This document shows positions 25,823-32,948 of a stretch of 39,820 nt of DNA, piece by piece. Position 1 is the stretch's first letter. Every line of letters starts with the position of its first letter. Both the position numbers and the translations under genes were made by a program. Origin of the DNA: Streptomyces ureilyticus (GTDB lineage: Bacteria > Actinomycetota > Actinomycetes > Streptomycetales > Streptomycetaceae). Below the pieces are notes generated by a model. That model saw only the letters and a list, made by a program, of their open reading frames with translations. It made no database searches and was not told the DNA's origin. The stretch spans positions 1-39,820 of the forward strand of contig NZ_JAAKZX010000078.1 of the NCBI RefSeq assembly GCF_011045025.1. The letters run 5' to 3'.

Positions 25823-26562
25823 CCACCGCCCCGCCCACCCGCGAACGACCGCACGGACTACGGGACTTCTACGAGGACCCGGACGTCACCGTCGCCTCCG
25901 GCACCCCCCGTAGCCTCCGCCAGGCCCGGATGCTCGCCGAAGCCCTCGGCCCGGCCACGTCCGGCGCCCAGACCGTCATCGACATCGGCTGCGGCGACGG
26001 CAGCGCCGCCGCGACAGCCGCCCCGATCCTCGCGGGCCACCGCATCATCGGCGTCGACTGGTCCCATGACGCCCTGAAGCGCGCGCACACCCACATCCCG
26101 TACGTGGTACGCGGCGAACTCACCGACGGCGGGCTGCCGTTCCAGTCCGGCTGCGCCGACGCCGTCCTGTTCAGCGAGGTCGTCGAACACCTCGTGGACC
26201 CCGACGCGGCCCTCGACGAGATCCACCGGATCCTGCGCCCCGGAGGTCATCTCATGCTCTCCACCCCGAACCTGGCCGCCTGGTACAACCGGGCCCTTCT
26301 CCTCGCCGGCGTCCAGCCCGTCTTCTCCGAGGTGAGCCTGCGCGCCATCCACGGCCGTCCAGGGCAGGAGGTCGTAGGTCATCTGCGGCTCTACACCGCC
26401 CGCGCGCTACGGGAGTTCGTGGCCGCGTCCGGCTTCGAGGTCGTACGACTGCGGGGGGCGCCCTTCCATGGCGTACCGCGCCCTATGCGTCCACTGGACC
26501 GGCTCGCCTGCCGGGCGCCATCCATGTCCTCGATCCTGCTTCTGCACGCTCGGAGGACGTAG
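25819..26562 (+). CDS. Class I SAM-dependent methyltransferase (envelope operon, second)
   Basis: 247-residue methyltransferase with motif I VIDIGCGDGSAAA, VDWSHDALKRA after strand 2 and LFSEVVEHLVDPDAAL, then the LRPGGHLMLSTPN motif. The start overlaps the acyltransferase-like gene by 4 bases. The Methyltransf_11/23 type suggests O- or N-methylation of a small molecule or sugar. It is not similar enough to the first operon methyltransferase to look like a recent duplicate. Confidence 0.88.
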   Translation: MTTAPPTRERPHGLRDFYEDPDVTVASGTPRSLRQARMLAEALGPATSGAQTVIDIGCGDGSAAATAAPILAGHRIIGVDWSHDALKRAHTHIPYVVRGELTDGGLPFQSGCADAVLFSEVVEHLVDPDAALDEIHRILRPGGHLMLSTPNLAAWYNRALLLAGVQPVFSEVSLRAIHGRPGQEVVGHLRLYTARALREFVAASGFEVVRLRGAPFHGVPRPMRPLDRLACRAPSMSSILLLHARRT

Positions 26563-26565
26563 CCC

Positions 26566-28047
26566 ATGTGGTGGGGGGTAGCCGCGGCGCTGCTGGCCAA
26601 CGTTCTGTACAGCACCGGTTTCGTCCTGGAGAAACGGGCGCTGGCGGCCATGCCCTCGGTGAGCGTCCGCGAACCGGCGCGGCTGCTGCGGCTCGTCCTC
26701 GGCAGCCCGCTGTGGATCGGCGGCTCCCTCGCCCTGGCCAGCGGCTTCGGCGCCCAGCTCATCGTCTACCGCACCCTGCCGATCGCCGCCGCCCAGGGCA
26801 TCTTCGTCTCCGGCCTGGTCATCCTCGTCCTGCTCTCCTCGAAGCTGCTCGGCGAGGAGACCTCCGGCCGCGAGCGGTACGCACTCGGCGCCATCCTCGC
26901 CGCCCTGCTGATGGTCGTCCTGTCGCTGAACGAACAATCCGACACGGTCAGCCGCAGCGCCCCCGTCTCGACGATCCTGCTGGTCTGCCTGCCGACCCTG
27001 GCGATGGGCGTCTGGCTGTACGGCTCCGCCGAGCACCGCGCGCGGCGCCGGCACCGGATGCCGACGACTGGGGTCGAATACGGCGTGGCGGTGGGCCTGT
27101 TGTACGGGGTCAGCTCGCTGGCCATCAAGGGCGTATCGAGCTACCTGACGGCAAGTGGCCTCGGCGGCGCGGTACTTGACCTGTTGATCTCCCCGTATCC
27201 GTACATCTTGATGTTCACCGGCGCGTTCGGCCTGATCATGTCGCAGGCGGCGCTGCAACGCTGCCGGGCCTCGCTGATCGTGCCGGTCTGTACGACGGTG
27301 ACCTGCCTGTTCACGGCGATCCTCGGCACGCTCGCGTTCGGCGAGGCGCTGCCCGAGGACCCCGTACGGCTCGCGCTGCGCCTCGGCGGAACGGCGCTGG
27401 CGGTCTCCGTACTCCTCGCCATGCCCAAACACGACCCGCCGGCGAAGCCGGAGCCCGGGCCGTCGGAGCCGGAACTGCCGTCGGAGCCGGAGCCCCGGCC
27501 GTCGGAGCCGGGACCGCCGCCGGTGTCGGAGCCCGGGCCGTCGGATCCTGAACCGCCGTCGGAGCCGGAGCCCCGGCCGTCGGAGCCGGGACCGCCGCCG
27601 GTGTCGGAGCCCGGGCCGTCGGATCCTGAACCGCCGTCGGAGCCGGAACCGCCGCCGGTGTCGGCATGGTTTTCGAAGTCCTCCGGGTGGCCGACGGAGC
27701 CCGAGTCCCGCTCGGAAACCGAACCGCCTCCGGACCATGAGCCGACACCGACACCGACATCGACATCGGAGTCTGAGCGGCCGTCGCAGTCCGAACGGCC
27801 CCCGGAGTCCGACTCCCCGTCGGAGCCCGAACAGAGGCCGGCGCCCGATTCCCCATCGGAGCCAGACCAGAGCCCGGAGCCCGATTCCCCATCGGAGCCC
27901 GAGCGGCCGCCGGAATCCGAGCGGTCACCCGAGACCGAGCGGCCACCGGAGAAGGATCGATCACCGGAGAACGAGCGGCCATCGAAGACCGAACCGGCAG
28001 CGAAGCCCGAACGCCCCACCCCCACCCGAGAGTTGACCCCACCATGA
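26566..28047 (+). CDS. DMT/EamA-type transporter with long Pro-Glu-Ser tail
   Basis: 493-residue protein. Residues 1-284 form a ten-helix DMT/EamA-like permease (starts MWWGVAAALLANVLYSTGFV; C-terminal repeat includes RASLIVPVCTTVTCLFTAIL and FGEALPEDP). Residues 286-493 are an unrelated tail made almost only of Pro, Ser, Glu, Asp and Arg in SEP/PSEPE-type repeats, probably disordered and cytoplasmic. A 78-base tandem duplication lies in it. The permease could flip or export the operon's lipid-linked sugar or a precursor, as proposed for some EMR/DMT proteins in arabinan synthesis. It starts 3 bases after the previous stop. Confidence 0.85.
   Translation: MWWGVAAALLANVLYSTGFVLEKRALAAMPSVSVREPARLLRLVLGSPLWIGGSLALASGFGAQLIVYRTLPIAAAQGIFVSGLVILVLLSSKLLGEETSGRERYALGAILAALLMVVLSLNEQSDTVSRSAPVSTILLVCLPTLAMGVWLYGSAEHRARRRHRMPTTGVEYGVAVGLLYGVSSLAIKGVSSYLTASGLGGAVLDLLISPYPYILMFTGAFGLIMSQAALQRCRASLIVPVCTTVTCLFTAILGTLAFGEALPEDPVRLALRLGGTALAVSVLLAMPKHDPPAKPEPGPSEPELPSEPEPRPSEPGPPPVSEPGPSDPEPPSEPEPRPSEPGPPPVSEPGPSDPEPPSEPEPPPVSAWFSKSSGWPTEPESRSETEPPPDHEPTPTPTSTSESERPSQSERPPESDSPSEPEQRPAPDSPSEPDQSPEPDSPSEPERPPESERSPETERPPEKDRSPENERPSKTEPAAKPERPTPTRELTPP
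27481..27636 (+). repeat. Two exact 78-base tandem repeats in the transporter tail
   Basis: 27481-27558 and 27559-27636 are identical; a third, shortened copy starts at 27637. Each unit encodes 26 residues (SEPEPRPSEPGPPP, then VSEPGPSDPEPP). The identity suggests recent slippage and a length that varies between strains. Confidence 0.9.
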
Positions 28048-28277
28048 ACCCTGACGACCCGCTGCTGAAGATCCTGGCGTGCCCGCTGGACAAAGGGCCC
28101 CTGCACCTCCTCGCACAGGAACAGGAGGAGCCGGGAGGGCCGGGCGACGCCCTCTACAACCCACGCCTGCAACGCCGTTACCCGATCATCGACGGCATAC
28201 CCCAGCTCCTCCCGTCCTCCGGCGAGCAGGTCACGGAGGACGAACACGAGCAACTCCTGAAACGGATAGCCCCATGA
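28044..28277 (+). CDS. Trm112/UPF0434-like small protein
   Basis: 77-residue protein of the Trm112/YcaR family, with ILACPLDKGPL at residues 10-20 and YPIIDGIPQLLP at 46-57. The usual CPxC zinc knuckle is reduced to one Cys (C13); there is no other Cys in the protein, so zinc is unlikely to be bound. Eukaryotic and archaeal Trm112 stabilise and activate methyltransferases. This copy lies between three methyltransferase genes of the operon and overlaps its neighbours by 4 bases on both sides, so it may be an activator of one of them (inference). Confidence 0.8.
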   Translation: MNPDDPLLKILACPLDKGPLHLLAQEQEEPGGPGDALYNPRLQRRYPIIDGIPQLLPSSGEQVTEDEHEQLLKRIAP

Positions 28278-29260
28278 CCCTGGCGGCCCGACTAGCCCCT
28301 TTCATCCCGCTCCGCCTCGTCGCCGCGGCGGCCCGGCTCGTCTACCCGCGCTTCGAGCCCGAACTGGCCCGGCTCCCCGAGCTGTGCCCGCCGGACTGCG
28401 GCACGGCCGTGGACGTCGGCGGCTGGTACGGCCCCTGGACGCGCCGTCTGTCGGACCGGGCCGGCCGCGTGGTGACCGTCGAGCCGGTGCCGCACCTGGC
28501 CCGTTTACTGACCGACGCCACCCCCGGAAACGTACGGGTGGTCCGCGCCGCCGCCAGCGACCACCAGGGCACCGCCCGGCTGTGGCTGCCGCCCGGCGAC
28601 CAGGGCGACCGCGGCGTCTCCTCGCTCATCCGCCGGGACATCCACGCCCGCGCCCTGGACGTCCCCTGCGTCACCCTCGACAGCCTGGACCTCCACGACG
28701 TCGGCTTCGTCAAGATCGACGTCGACGGCAACGAACTCGCGGTCCTGCACGGTGCCACCGCCCTGCTGACCCGCGACCGGCCGGCCCTGTTCATCGAGCT
28801 GGAGGCCCGTATCCAGCCGATCGCCCCGGTGGTCTCCCACCTCGCCCAGCACGGTTACGAGGGCTGGGTCCTGCCCGGCGACACCTGGCTCCCCCTGTCC
28901 TCCTTCGACCTGGAGGCCCACCAGGCAGGCGCCTCCCATGTCGTCTCCCAGGGCCTGCTCCGCCGGGTGCTCCCGTTCCGCGGCAACGGCTACATCCGGT
29001 ACGTGAACTCCGTCCTGTTCCTCCCCGACGGCCGCCGCCCGGGCGAGCGACTCGTACGCGACGAGCGGTCGGTACCCGATGACCGGTCGGTACCCGATCA
29101 CCCGTCCGAACGCGACGATGGAACGCGTGTCCGCGAGGATGGGACGCATGCCCGCCGCGAAGCGACCCACCCGCCCCTTCACCCGGCTCGACTTCCAGCT
29201 CGTCCTGCTGCACCGCATGGCCGACCACAATCCGGACCTGGTCGAGGAAGCCCGTCATGA
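28274..29260 (+). CDS. FkbM-family methyltransferase (contains TTA codon)
   Basis: 328-residue product. The SAM-binding site is AVDVGGWYGPW; the FkbM core continues with VVTVEPVPHL, LDSLDLHDVGFVKIDVDGNE and RPALFIELEA. Family members O-methylate sugars and natural products. Codon 28505-28507 is TTA, making it a probable bldA target. The conserved domain ends near residue 255; the last ~70 residues are low-complexity, begin with an imperfect duplication (CGGTCGGTACCCGAT twice near 29067-29098), and overlap the next gene by 113 bases, so the tail may result from a lost stop codon. Confidence 0.85.
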   Translation: MTLAARLAPFIPLRLVAAAARLVYPRFEPELARLPELCPPDCGTAVDVGGWYGPWTRRLSDRAGRVVTVEPVPHLARLLTDATPGNVRVVRAAASDHQGTARLWLPPGDQGDRGVSSLIRRDIHARALDVPCVTLDSLDLHDVGFVKIDVDGNELAVLHGATALLTRDRPALFIELEARIQPIAPVVSHLAQHGYEGWVLPGDTWLPLSSFDLEAHQAGASHVVSQGLLRRVLPFRGNGYIRYVNSVLFLPDGRRPGERLVRDERSVPDDRSVPDHPSERDDGTRVREDGTHARREATHPPLHPARLPARPAAPHGRPQSGPGRGSPS

Positions 29261-29759
29261 GCTGGGCGTCTCGATCGCCGAGATGCGCGAGGCCAACCGC
29301 CGCTGGCAGGCGATGATCCGCGGCCCCCGCTCCCGCTCAGCCGCCTCCCGCTACCACTCCGTCCTCGGCCAGCCGGAGTCCGTCACGACCCGCAAGATCG
29401 GCGACCTGGAGTGCGAGGCCCGGCTCTGGTCGGTCCCCCTGTGGCCGGACCTCCGCTTCGAGGTGCTCCTCGCCCCGAACGGAGCGGTCTGGAACGAGTG
29501 GCTGATACGGGCGCCGGGTACGGCGGGCCCTTCATTGGACACGCTCGACGACATGACGCCCTGGTCCTGCACGGTGGACGAAGCGGCCCGCGCCTTCGCT
29601 CCCGTCCGGCCGCTGGAGGGGACGGCGCCGACACGGTGGGGGCTGAAGTTCACGGCGACGGATGCGTCGGGCGTACGACGGGACTGCGTGGCGGAGTTCA
29701 CCTGGGGGCTGTTGCAGCGGATGGCTGTCAGCGGGCAGGCCGCTGCTGAGCAACCTTGA
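29148..29759 (+). CDS. Hypothetical protein at end of envelope operon
   Basis: 203 residues, no family recognised. The N-terminus is basic (MPAAKRPTRPFTRLDF), followed by a helical region HELGVSIAEMREANRRWQAMI and a beta-rich C-terminal half with RLWSVPLWPDLRFEVLLAPNG. No signal peptide or membrane segment. ATG 29148 was preferred because GAGG precedes it by about 10 bases; ATGs at 29139 and 29118 are also in frame. It overlaps the FkbM gene by 113 bases at its start and the convergent ATP-grasp gene by 32 bases at its end. Third-position GC bias supports that it is real. Confidence 0.6.
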   Translation: MPAAKRPTRPFTRLDFQLVLLHRMADHNPDLVEEARHELGVSIAEMREANRRWQAMIRGPRSRSAASRYHSVLGQPESVTTRKIGDLECEARLWSVPLWPDLRFEVLLAPNGAVWNEWLIRAPGTAGPSLDTLDDMTPWSCTVDEAARAFAPVRPLEGTAPTRWGLKFTATDASGVRRDCVAEFTWGLLQRMAVSGQAAAEQP

Positions 29760-30630
29760 CGATCGCCTCCGCGACGACCGGCACCGAGTCGGTGTGCAGC
29801 GAGAGGAAGAGGTTCGGCTCGATCAGCTCGAGCTCCATGACGCGGGGCTCGCCGTCGTCTCCGTCCACGAGGTCGACGCGGGCGTAGAGCAGCTCGGTGT
29901 CGCCGTCGCCGGGTACGGCCGCCAACGCCCGTTCGGCGACGGCGAGTTCGGCGGGGATCGGCTCCCAGGGCCGGAGGTTCGGGTGCGGGACCTTGGCCTC
30001 GTCGTAGGCGGTTCCGGGTGCGAGGACGGCGCCCTTCCGTATGGCATGCAGGAAACGCCCGCCGAAGAACTGGAGGGCCCGTTCACCCGCCGTATCGATG
30101 CTCCGGACGTACGGCTGCACGATCGCGGTCAGCCCCTCCGCGTGCATCCGCGCGAGATGGCGTACGGCCGTCTCGCGCTCCCCGGGCGAGTAACGGGCGG
30201 CGTACCGGGCCCCTGCCCCCGAGGTCGGCTTGATCACGTACTCCTGCTCCTCCGGCAGGTCGACCGGATCCCCCGGAGCGAGAAAGCGCGTGTCGACGAC
30301 GGGCACCCCGGCCGCGCTCAGATCCCCCAGGTACCGCTTGTCGGCGTTCCACCGCACGACGTCGACCGGATTGGCGAGCGTCGTGGCCGCCCCGCACCGC
30401 TCGGCCCAGGCGACGAACTCCGGGGCCCGCCAGGTGTAGTCCCAGGTGGACCGGATGACGGCGAGATCGAAGTCGCCCCACTCGAGATCCGGGTCGTCCC
30501 AGCAGACGACGGCGGCCTCGGCTGCCCCGGCCTCCTCCACCGCGCCCGCGAGCACCGGCAGATCGACGTCCTTGCCGCTCTCCAGAACCTCCCGGCAGGT
30601 GACGAGCGCTATTCGGGTACTGCGTGCCAC
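29728..30630 (-). CDS. ATP-grasp (RimK/DcsG-like) ligase
   Basis: 300-residue ATP-grasp protein. ATP-binding features: YVIKPTSGAGARYAARY (residues ~131-147, Lys plus Gly-rich loop) and the metal-binding end YARVDLVDG...VMELELIEPNLFL with the usual acidic residues; the C-terminal EPxLFL motif is typical of the group that includes cycloserine-pathway DcsG and RimK-like ligases. It joins a carboxylate to an amine via an acyl phosphate; substrate unknown. The start is GTG with GAGGAG 8 bases upstream. It converges on the envelope operon and overlaps it by 32 bases, so it is probably not part of it. Confidence 0.85.
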   Translation of the reverse strand: MARSTRIALVTCREVLESGKDVDLPVLAGAVEEAGAAEAAVVCWDDPDLEWGDFDLAVIRSTWDYTWRAPEFVAWAERCGAATTLANPVDVVRWNADKRYLGDLSAAGVPVVDTRFLAPGDPVDLPEEQEYVIKPTSGAGARYAARYSPGERETAVRHLARMHAEGLTAIVQPYVRSIDTAGERALQFFGGRFLHAIRKGAVLAPGTAYDEAKVPHPNLRPWEPIPAELAVAERALAAVPGDGDTELLYARVDLVDGDDGEPRVMELELIEPNLFLSLHTDSVPVVAEAIVKVAQQRPAR

Positions 30631-30844
30631 GGCGGACTCCTCGTTCGTACGTCGAATCGATCGGTTCGGCGCGCAGGCTCACCTGCTTCCTTTACTCCCT
30701 TAGGCATTCGTAGTGACTGGTCATCCGCTGGCCTGGTGCCGGTGTCCGATGGAGATCGTATATAGGTGCGAAGGTCGATTGCGTGACCCTTCCGCGGGGA
30801 TGTCGTTGATCGGATGACAGCACATGGGCGGGGAAGGAGTATCG

Positions 30845-32818
30845 GTGAGCCGAAGGCTGCCACTCGGGGAGGGCGAGGCCGCCCGCACCGCCTGTGCCCG
30901 CAGTGTGCTGCGCACGGGTGTGGAAGAGAAGACCGGCGAACTCCTGTCGGCTGAGGGGCTGGCCGAGCGGGTGGGCTGGGCGGCCGATCTGGTGTCGGGC
31001 ATGGTTGCCGCGCTGCTGGCCGAGCACTGGAACAGCCTTGATGTGGAGGTGCTGGCCGGCGGTGAGGACACGGCGGGCCGCCCACTGCCGTCGAGCGCCT
31101 GGATGGCCCTGCGCCGCCTGGGCTGGACCGCCAGCCCGCCGGAGGGTATCCGCGTCAACGACCGCATCGTGCGCATAGCCCAGGAACAGGCGGGGCGGAC
31201 GCTGCGCTCGGCGAAATGGCGCGCCGACCTCGCCGTCGGAGTGCTCACGACCTGGCCCGCCACCCCCGCCAAGCGCACCCCCTCGGAGTGGGACGCAGTA
31301 CGGGAGGCGGTGCCCGACGGGCGGTCTATGCCCTCCAGCATCATCTCCTCCCGGACCCGGCAGATCGCCACCTTCGCGAGGAAGCACGGCCGGATGCCGG
31401 CCGACGTCTTCGAGATAGAGGCCAAGCCCCGCATCGCGCGAATGCTGCTGCTGTCCGCCTGCGACGGGCAGCAGGCCACCATCGAACGCGCCGACGAGCC
31501 GGACCGGGCGCTGCTGCGCCTGCAGTTGCCAACCCGCCCCGACCCGCGGTCCTACGCGGACTGGACGTGGGTGGCCTTCCACATCAAACTGCCACCGACG
31601 ATCCCCACGAACGCGGTGCTGCACCTGCCCACACTGCGCGTGAATCACGGCACGGTGTGGGCCGATCTCGCCTACACCCACGCCGTTCCCCAGACACAGC
31701 GGAGCGGGCACCGGGTCGCGCTGGGGGTGGACTGGGGCCTGAACACCCTGCTGTCCGCCGGGGCTGCCCGGCTGCACGACGACGGCACGGTCACCGCCCT
31801 CGGTGCCGGGGGAATGTTCCGCGCCGCCGGGGTTCTGGCGAAACAGCATCGGCTGCGTCGCCTGTCCGAGCACCTGCATGTCAAGGCATGCCGTTACCAG
31901 CGACTCATCGGCGATACCGCACAACACGCCCTGGCTGCGAAGCACGCGGTACTGGTCGAGGAGATCCGGCACGTCTCCCACCGGCGGTCGAACTTGAACG
32001 ACGCCCTCGCGTGGGCTGCCGCCCGCTGGGCGGTGGACCAGGCGATCGCCGCCGGGGCGAGCGTGATCTACACCGAAGACCTCCGCTCGATGGAAGCCCG
32101 CGGTATGGGCCGCACCCACAACACCCGCCTGTCACAAACAGTGCGCGGACAGATCGTGGGCCGGATGCGGCACCTCGCTGCCGAGACCGGCATCGCCGTG
32201 GTCACCGTCCCGGCGCGGAACACCTCCAAGCACTGCCCGCAGTGCCTGGCACCACTGCGGCACCGCAAGGCCCCCGACCGGCCCACCACACCCGGCTGGA
32301 AATGGGCCCTCTGCGGCTCCTGCGGCTGGCAGGGCGACCGCGACCAGGGGGCGTGGAAACGGATCGCCGCACGCGGTCTGACCCACCAGGCCAAAACCGT
32401 CACCGACCGCACCACAGGTGCCATGAGGATCCGCGCGGTGATCGACAAGCTCGAAGCGGGCGCGGTCATCACCCCCACCGAGCCCAAGACCCGCCGGGCC
32501 GATCGGTCCAAGACCGGCCCCACCCGGCGCCACACCACACGTCCGACGCCCAGGCGACGCCGGACGCCCTCCCCCACCAGACCTTCGGGTCCGGCGGGCC
32601 AGCGTCCGGAGGGACACGCCCACACGGACCGGACCCGGCTGCCCCGCGCAGCCCACCGGCACCAGAGCGTGACAACGATCAGCACACCCACCACCAGCCG
32701 ACACCGGCCACGAGGAACAGCACTGGGCGGAGGCTTCCACCACCACGCCCACGCCACCCCTCCACGGTGGACAGAACCCATGGCAGACACGATGTCTTGC
32801 ACGGGATCGTTCAACTGA
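30845..32818 (+). CDS. Orphan TnpB/Cas12-like RuvC nuclease
   Basis: 657-residue TnpB-superfamily protein, longer than typical TnpB (~400). The C-terminal RuvC nuclease is complete: RuvC-I ALGVDWGLNTLL (D296), RuvC-II VIYTEDLRSMEARGM (E411), zinc ribbon CPQC/CGSC (C464, C467, C490, C493) and RuvC-III GDRDQGAWKRIAARG (D500). The N-terminal ~285 residues are not standard TnpB and start VSRRLPLGEGEAARTACA. A basic Arg/Thr/Pro tail follows from about residue 540. GTG 30845 has GGGAAGGAG 5 bases upstream. No TnpA, serine recombinase or CRISPR array is nearby. It probably cuts DNA with an RNA guide like its relatives, but this clade is unknown to me. Confidence 0.85.
   Translation: MSRRLPLGEGEAARTACARSVLRTGVEEKTGELLSAEGLAERVGWAADLVSGMVAALLAEHWNSLDVEVLAGGEDTAGRPLPSSAWMALRRLGWTASPPEGIRVNDRIVRIAQEQAGRTLRSAKWRADLAVGVLTTWPATPAKRTPSEWDAVREAVPDGRSMPSSIISSRTRQIATFARKHGRMPADVFEIEAKPRIARMLLLSACDGQQATIERADEPDRALLRLQLPTRPDPRSYADWTWVAFHIKLPPTIPTNAVLHLPTLRVNHGTVWADLAYTHAVPQTQRSGHRVALGVDWGLNTLLSAGAARLHDDGTVTALGAGGMFRAAGVLAKQHRLRRLSEHLHVKACRYQRLIGDTAQHALAAKHAVLVEEIRHVSHRRSNLNDALAWAAARWAVDQAIAAGASVIYTEDLRSMEARGMGRTHNTRLSQTVRGQIVGRMRHLAAETGIAVVTVPARNTSKHCPQCLAPLRHRKAPDRPTTPGWKWALCGSCGWQGDRDQGAWKRIAARGLTHQAKTVTDRTTGAMRIRAVIDKLEAGAVITPTEPKTRRADRSKTGPTRRHTTRPTPRRRRTPSPTRPSGPAGQRPEGHAHTDRTRLPRAAHRHQSVTTISTPTTSRHRPRGTALGGGFHHHAHATPPRWTEPMADTMSCTGSFN
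32586..32637 (+). repeat. Inverted repeat inside the 3' end of the TnpB-like gene
   Basis: CGGGTCCGG (32586-32594) and CCGGACCCG (32629-32637) are perfect 9-base arms. They lie in the segment encoding the low-complexity basic tail, where TnpB genes often overlap their guide (omega) RNA. Suggestive only, since GC-rich DNA produces such repeats easily. Confidence 0.35.
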
Positions 32819-32852
32819 TCAGAGACGCTAACAACCGAAGGGGAACCGTGGA

Positions 32853-32883
32853 TTGACCTTCACCTTTGGGGAGGCCCCAGCAT
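32853..32883 (+). promoter_or_regulatory. MerR-type promoter with 19-base spacer
   Basis: -35 TTGACC (32853-32858), 19-base spacer and a weak -10 CAGCAT (32878-32883), starting 35 bases after the TnpB-like stop. The long spacer with CCTTCACC/GGGGAGG inside is the form of promoter that MerR regulators twist into activity, so the MerR-PP2C gene is probably autoregulated. Confidence 0.55.
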
Positions 32884-32948
32884 CAGTGGCGAGACGAGGA
32901 ACGACCGGCTCGCGAGGTGGGCGCATGGAGATCGCGCAGGGAGATCGC

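Noticed and set aside
27481..27660. Tandem repeats as a CRISPR-like array
   Set aside because: Units are contiguous, in frame and coding; there are no unique spacers and no cas genes.
27141..28253. Minus-strand Gly/Ser/Asp-rich frame opposite the transporter tail
   Set aside because: It is the complement of the Pro-Glu-Ser repeats; no start signal and no conserved part.
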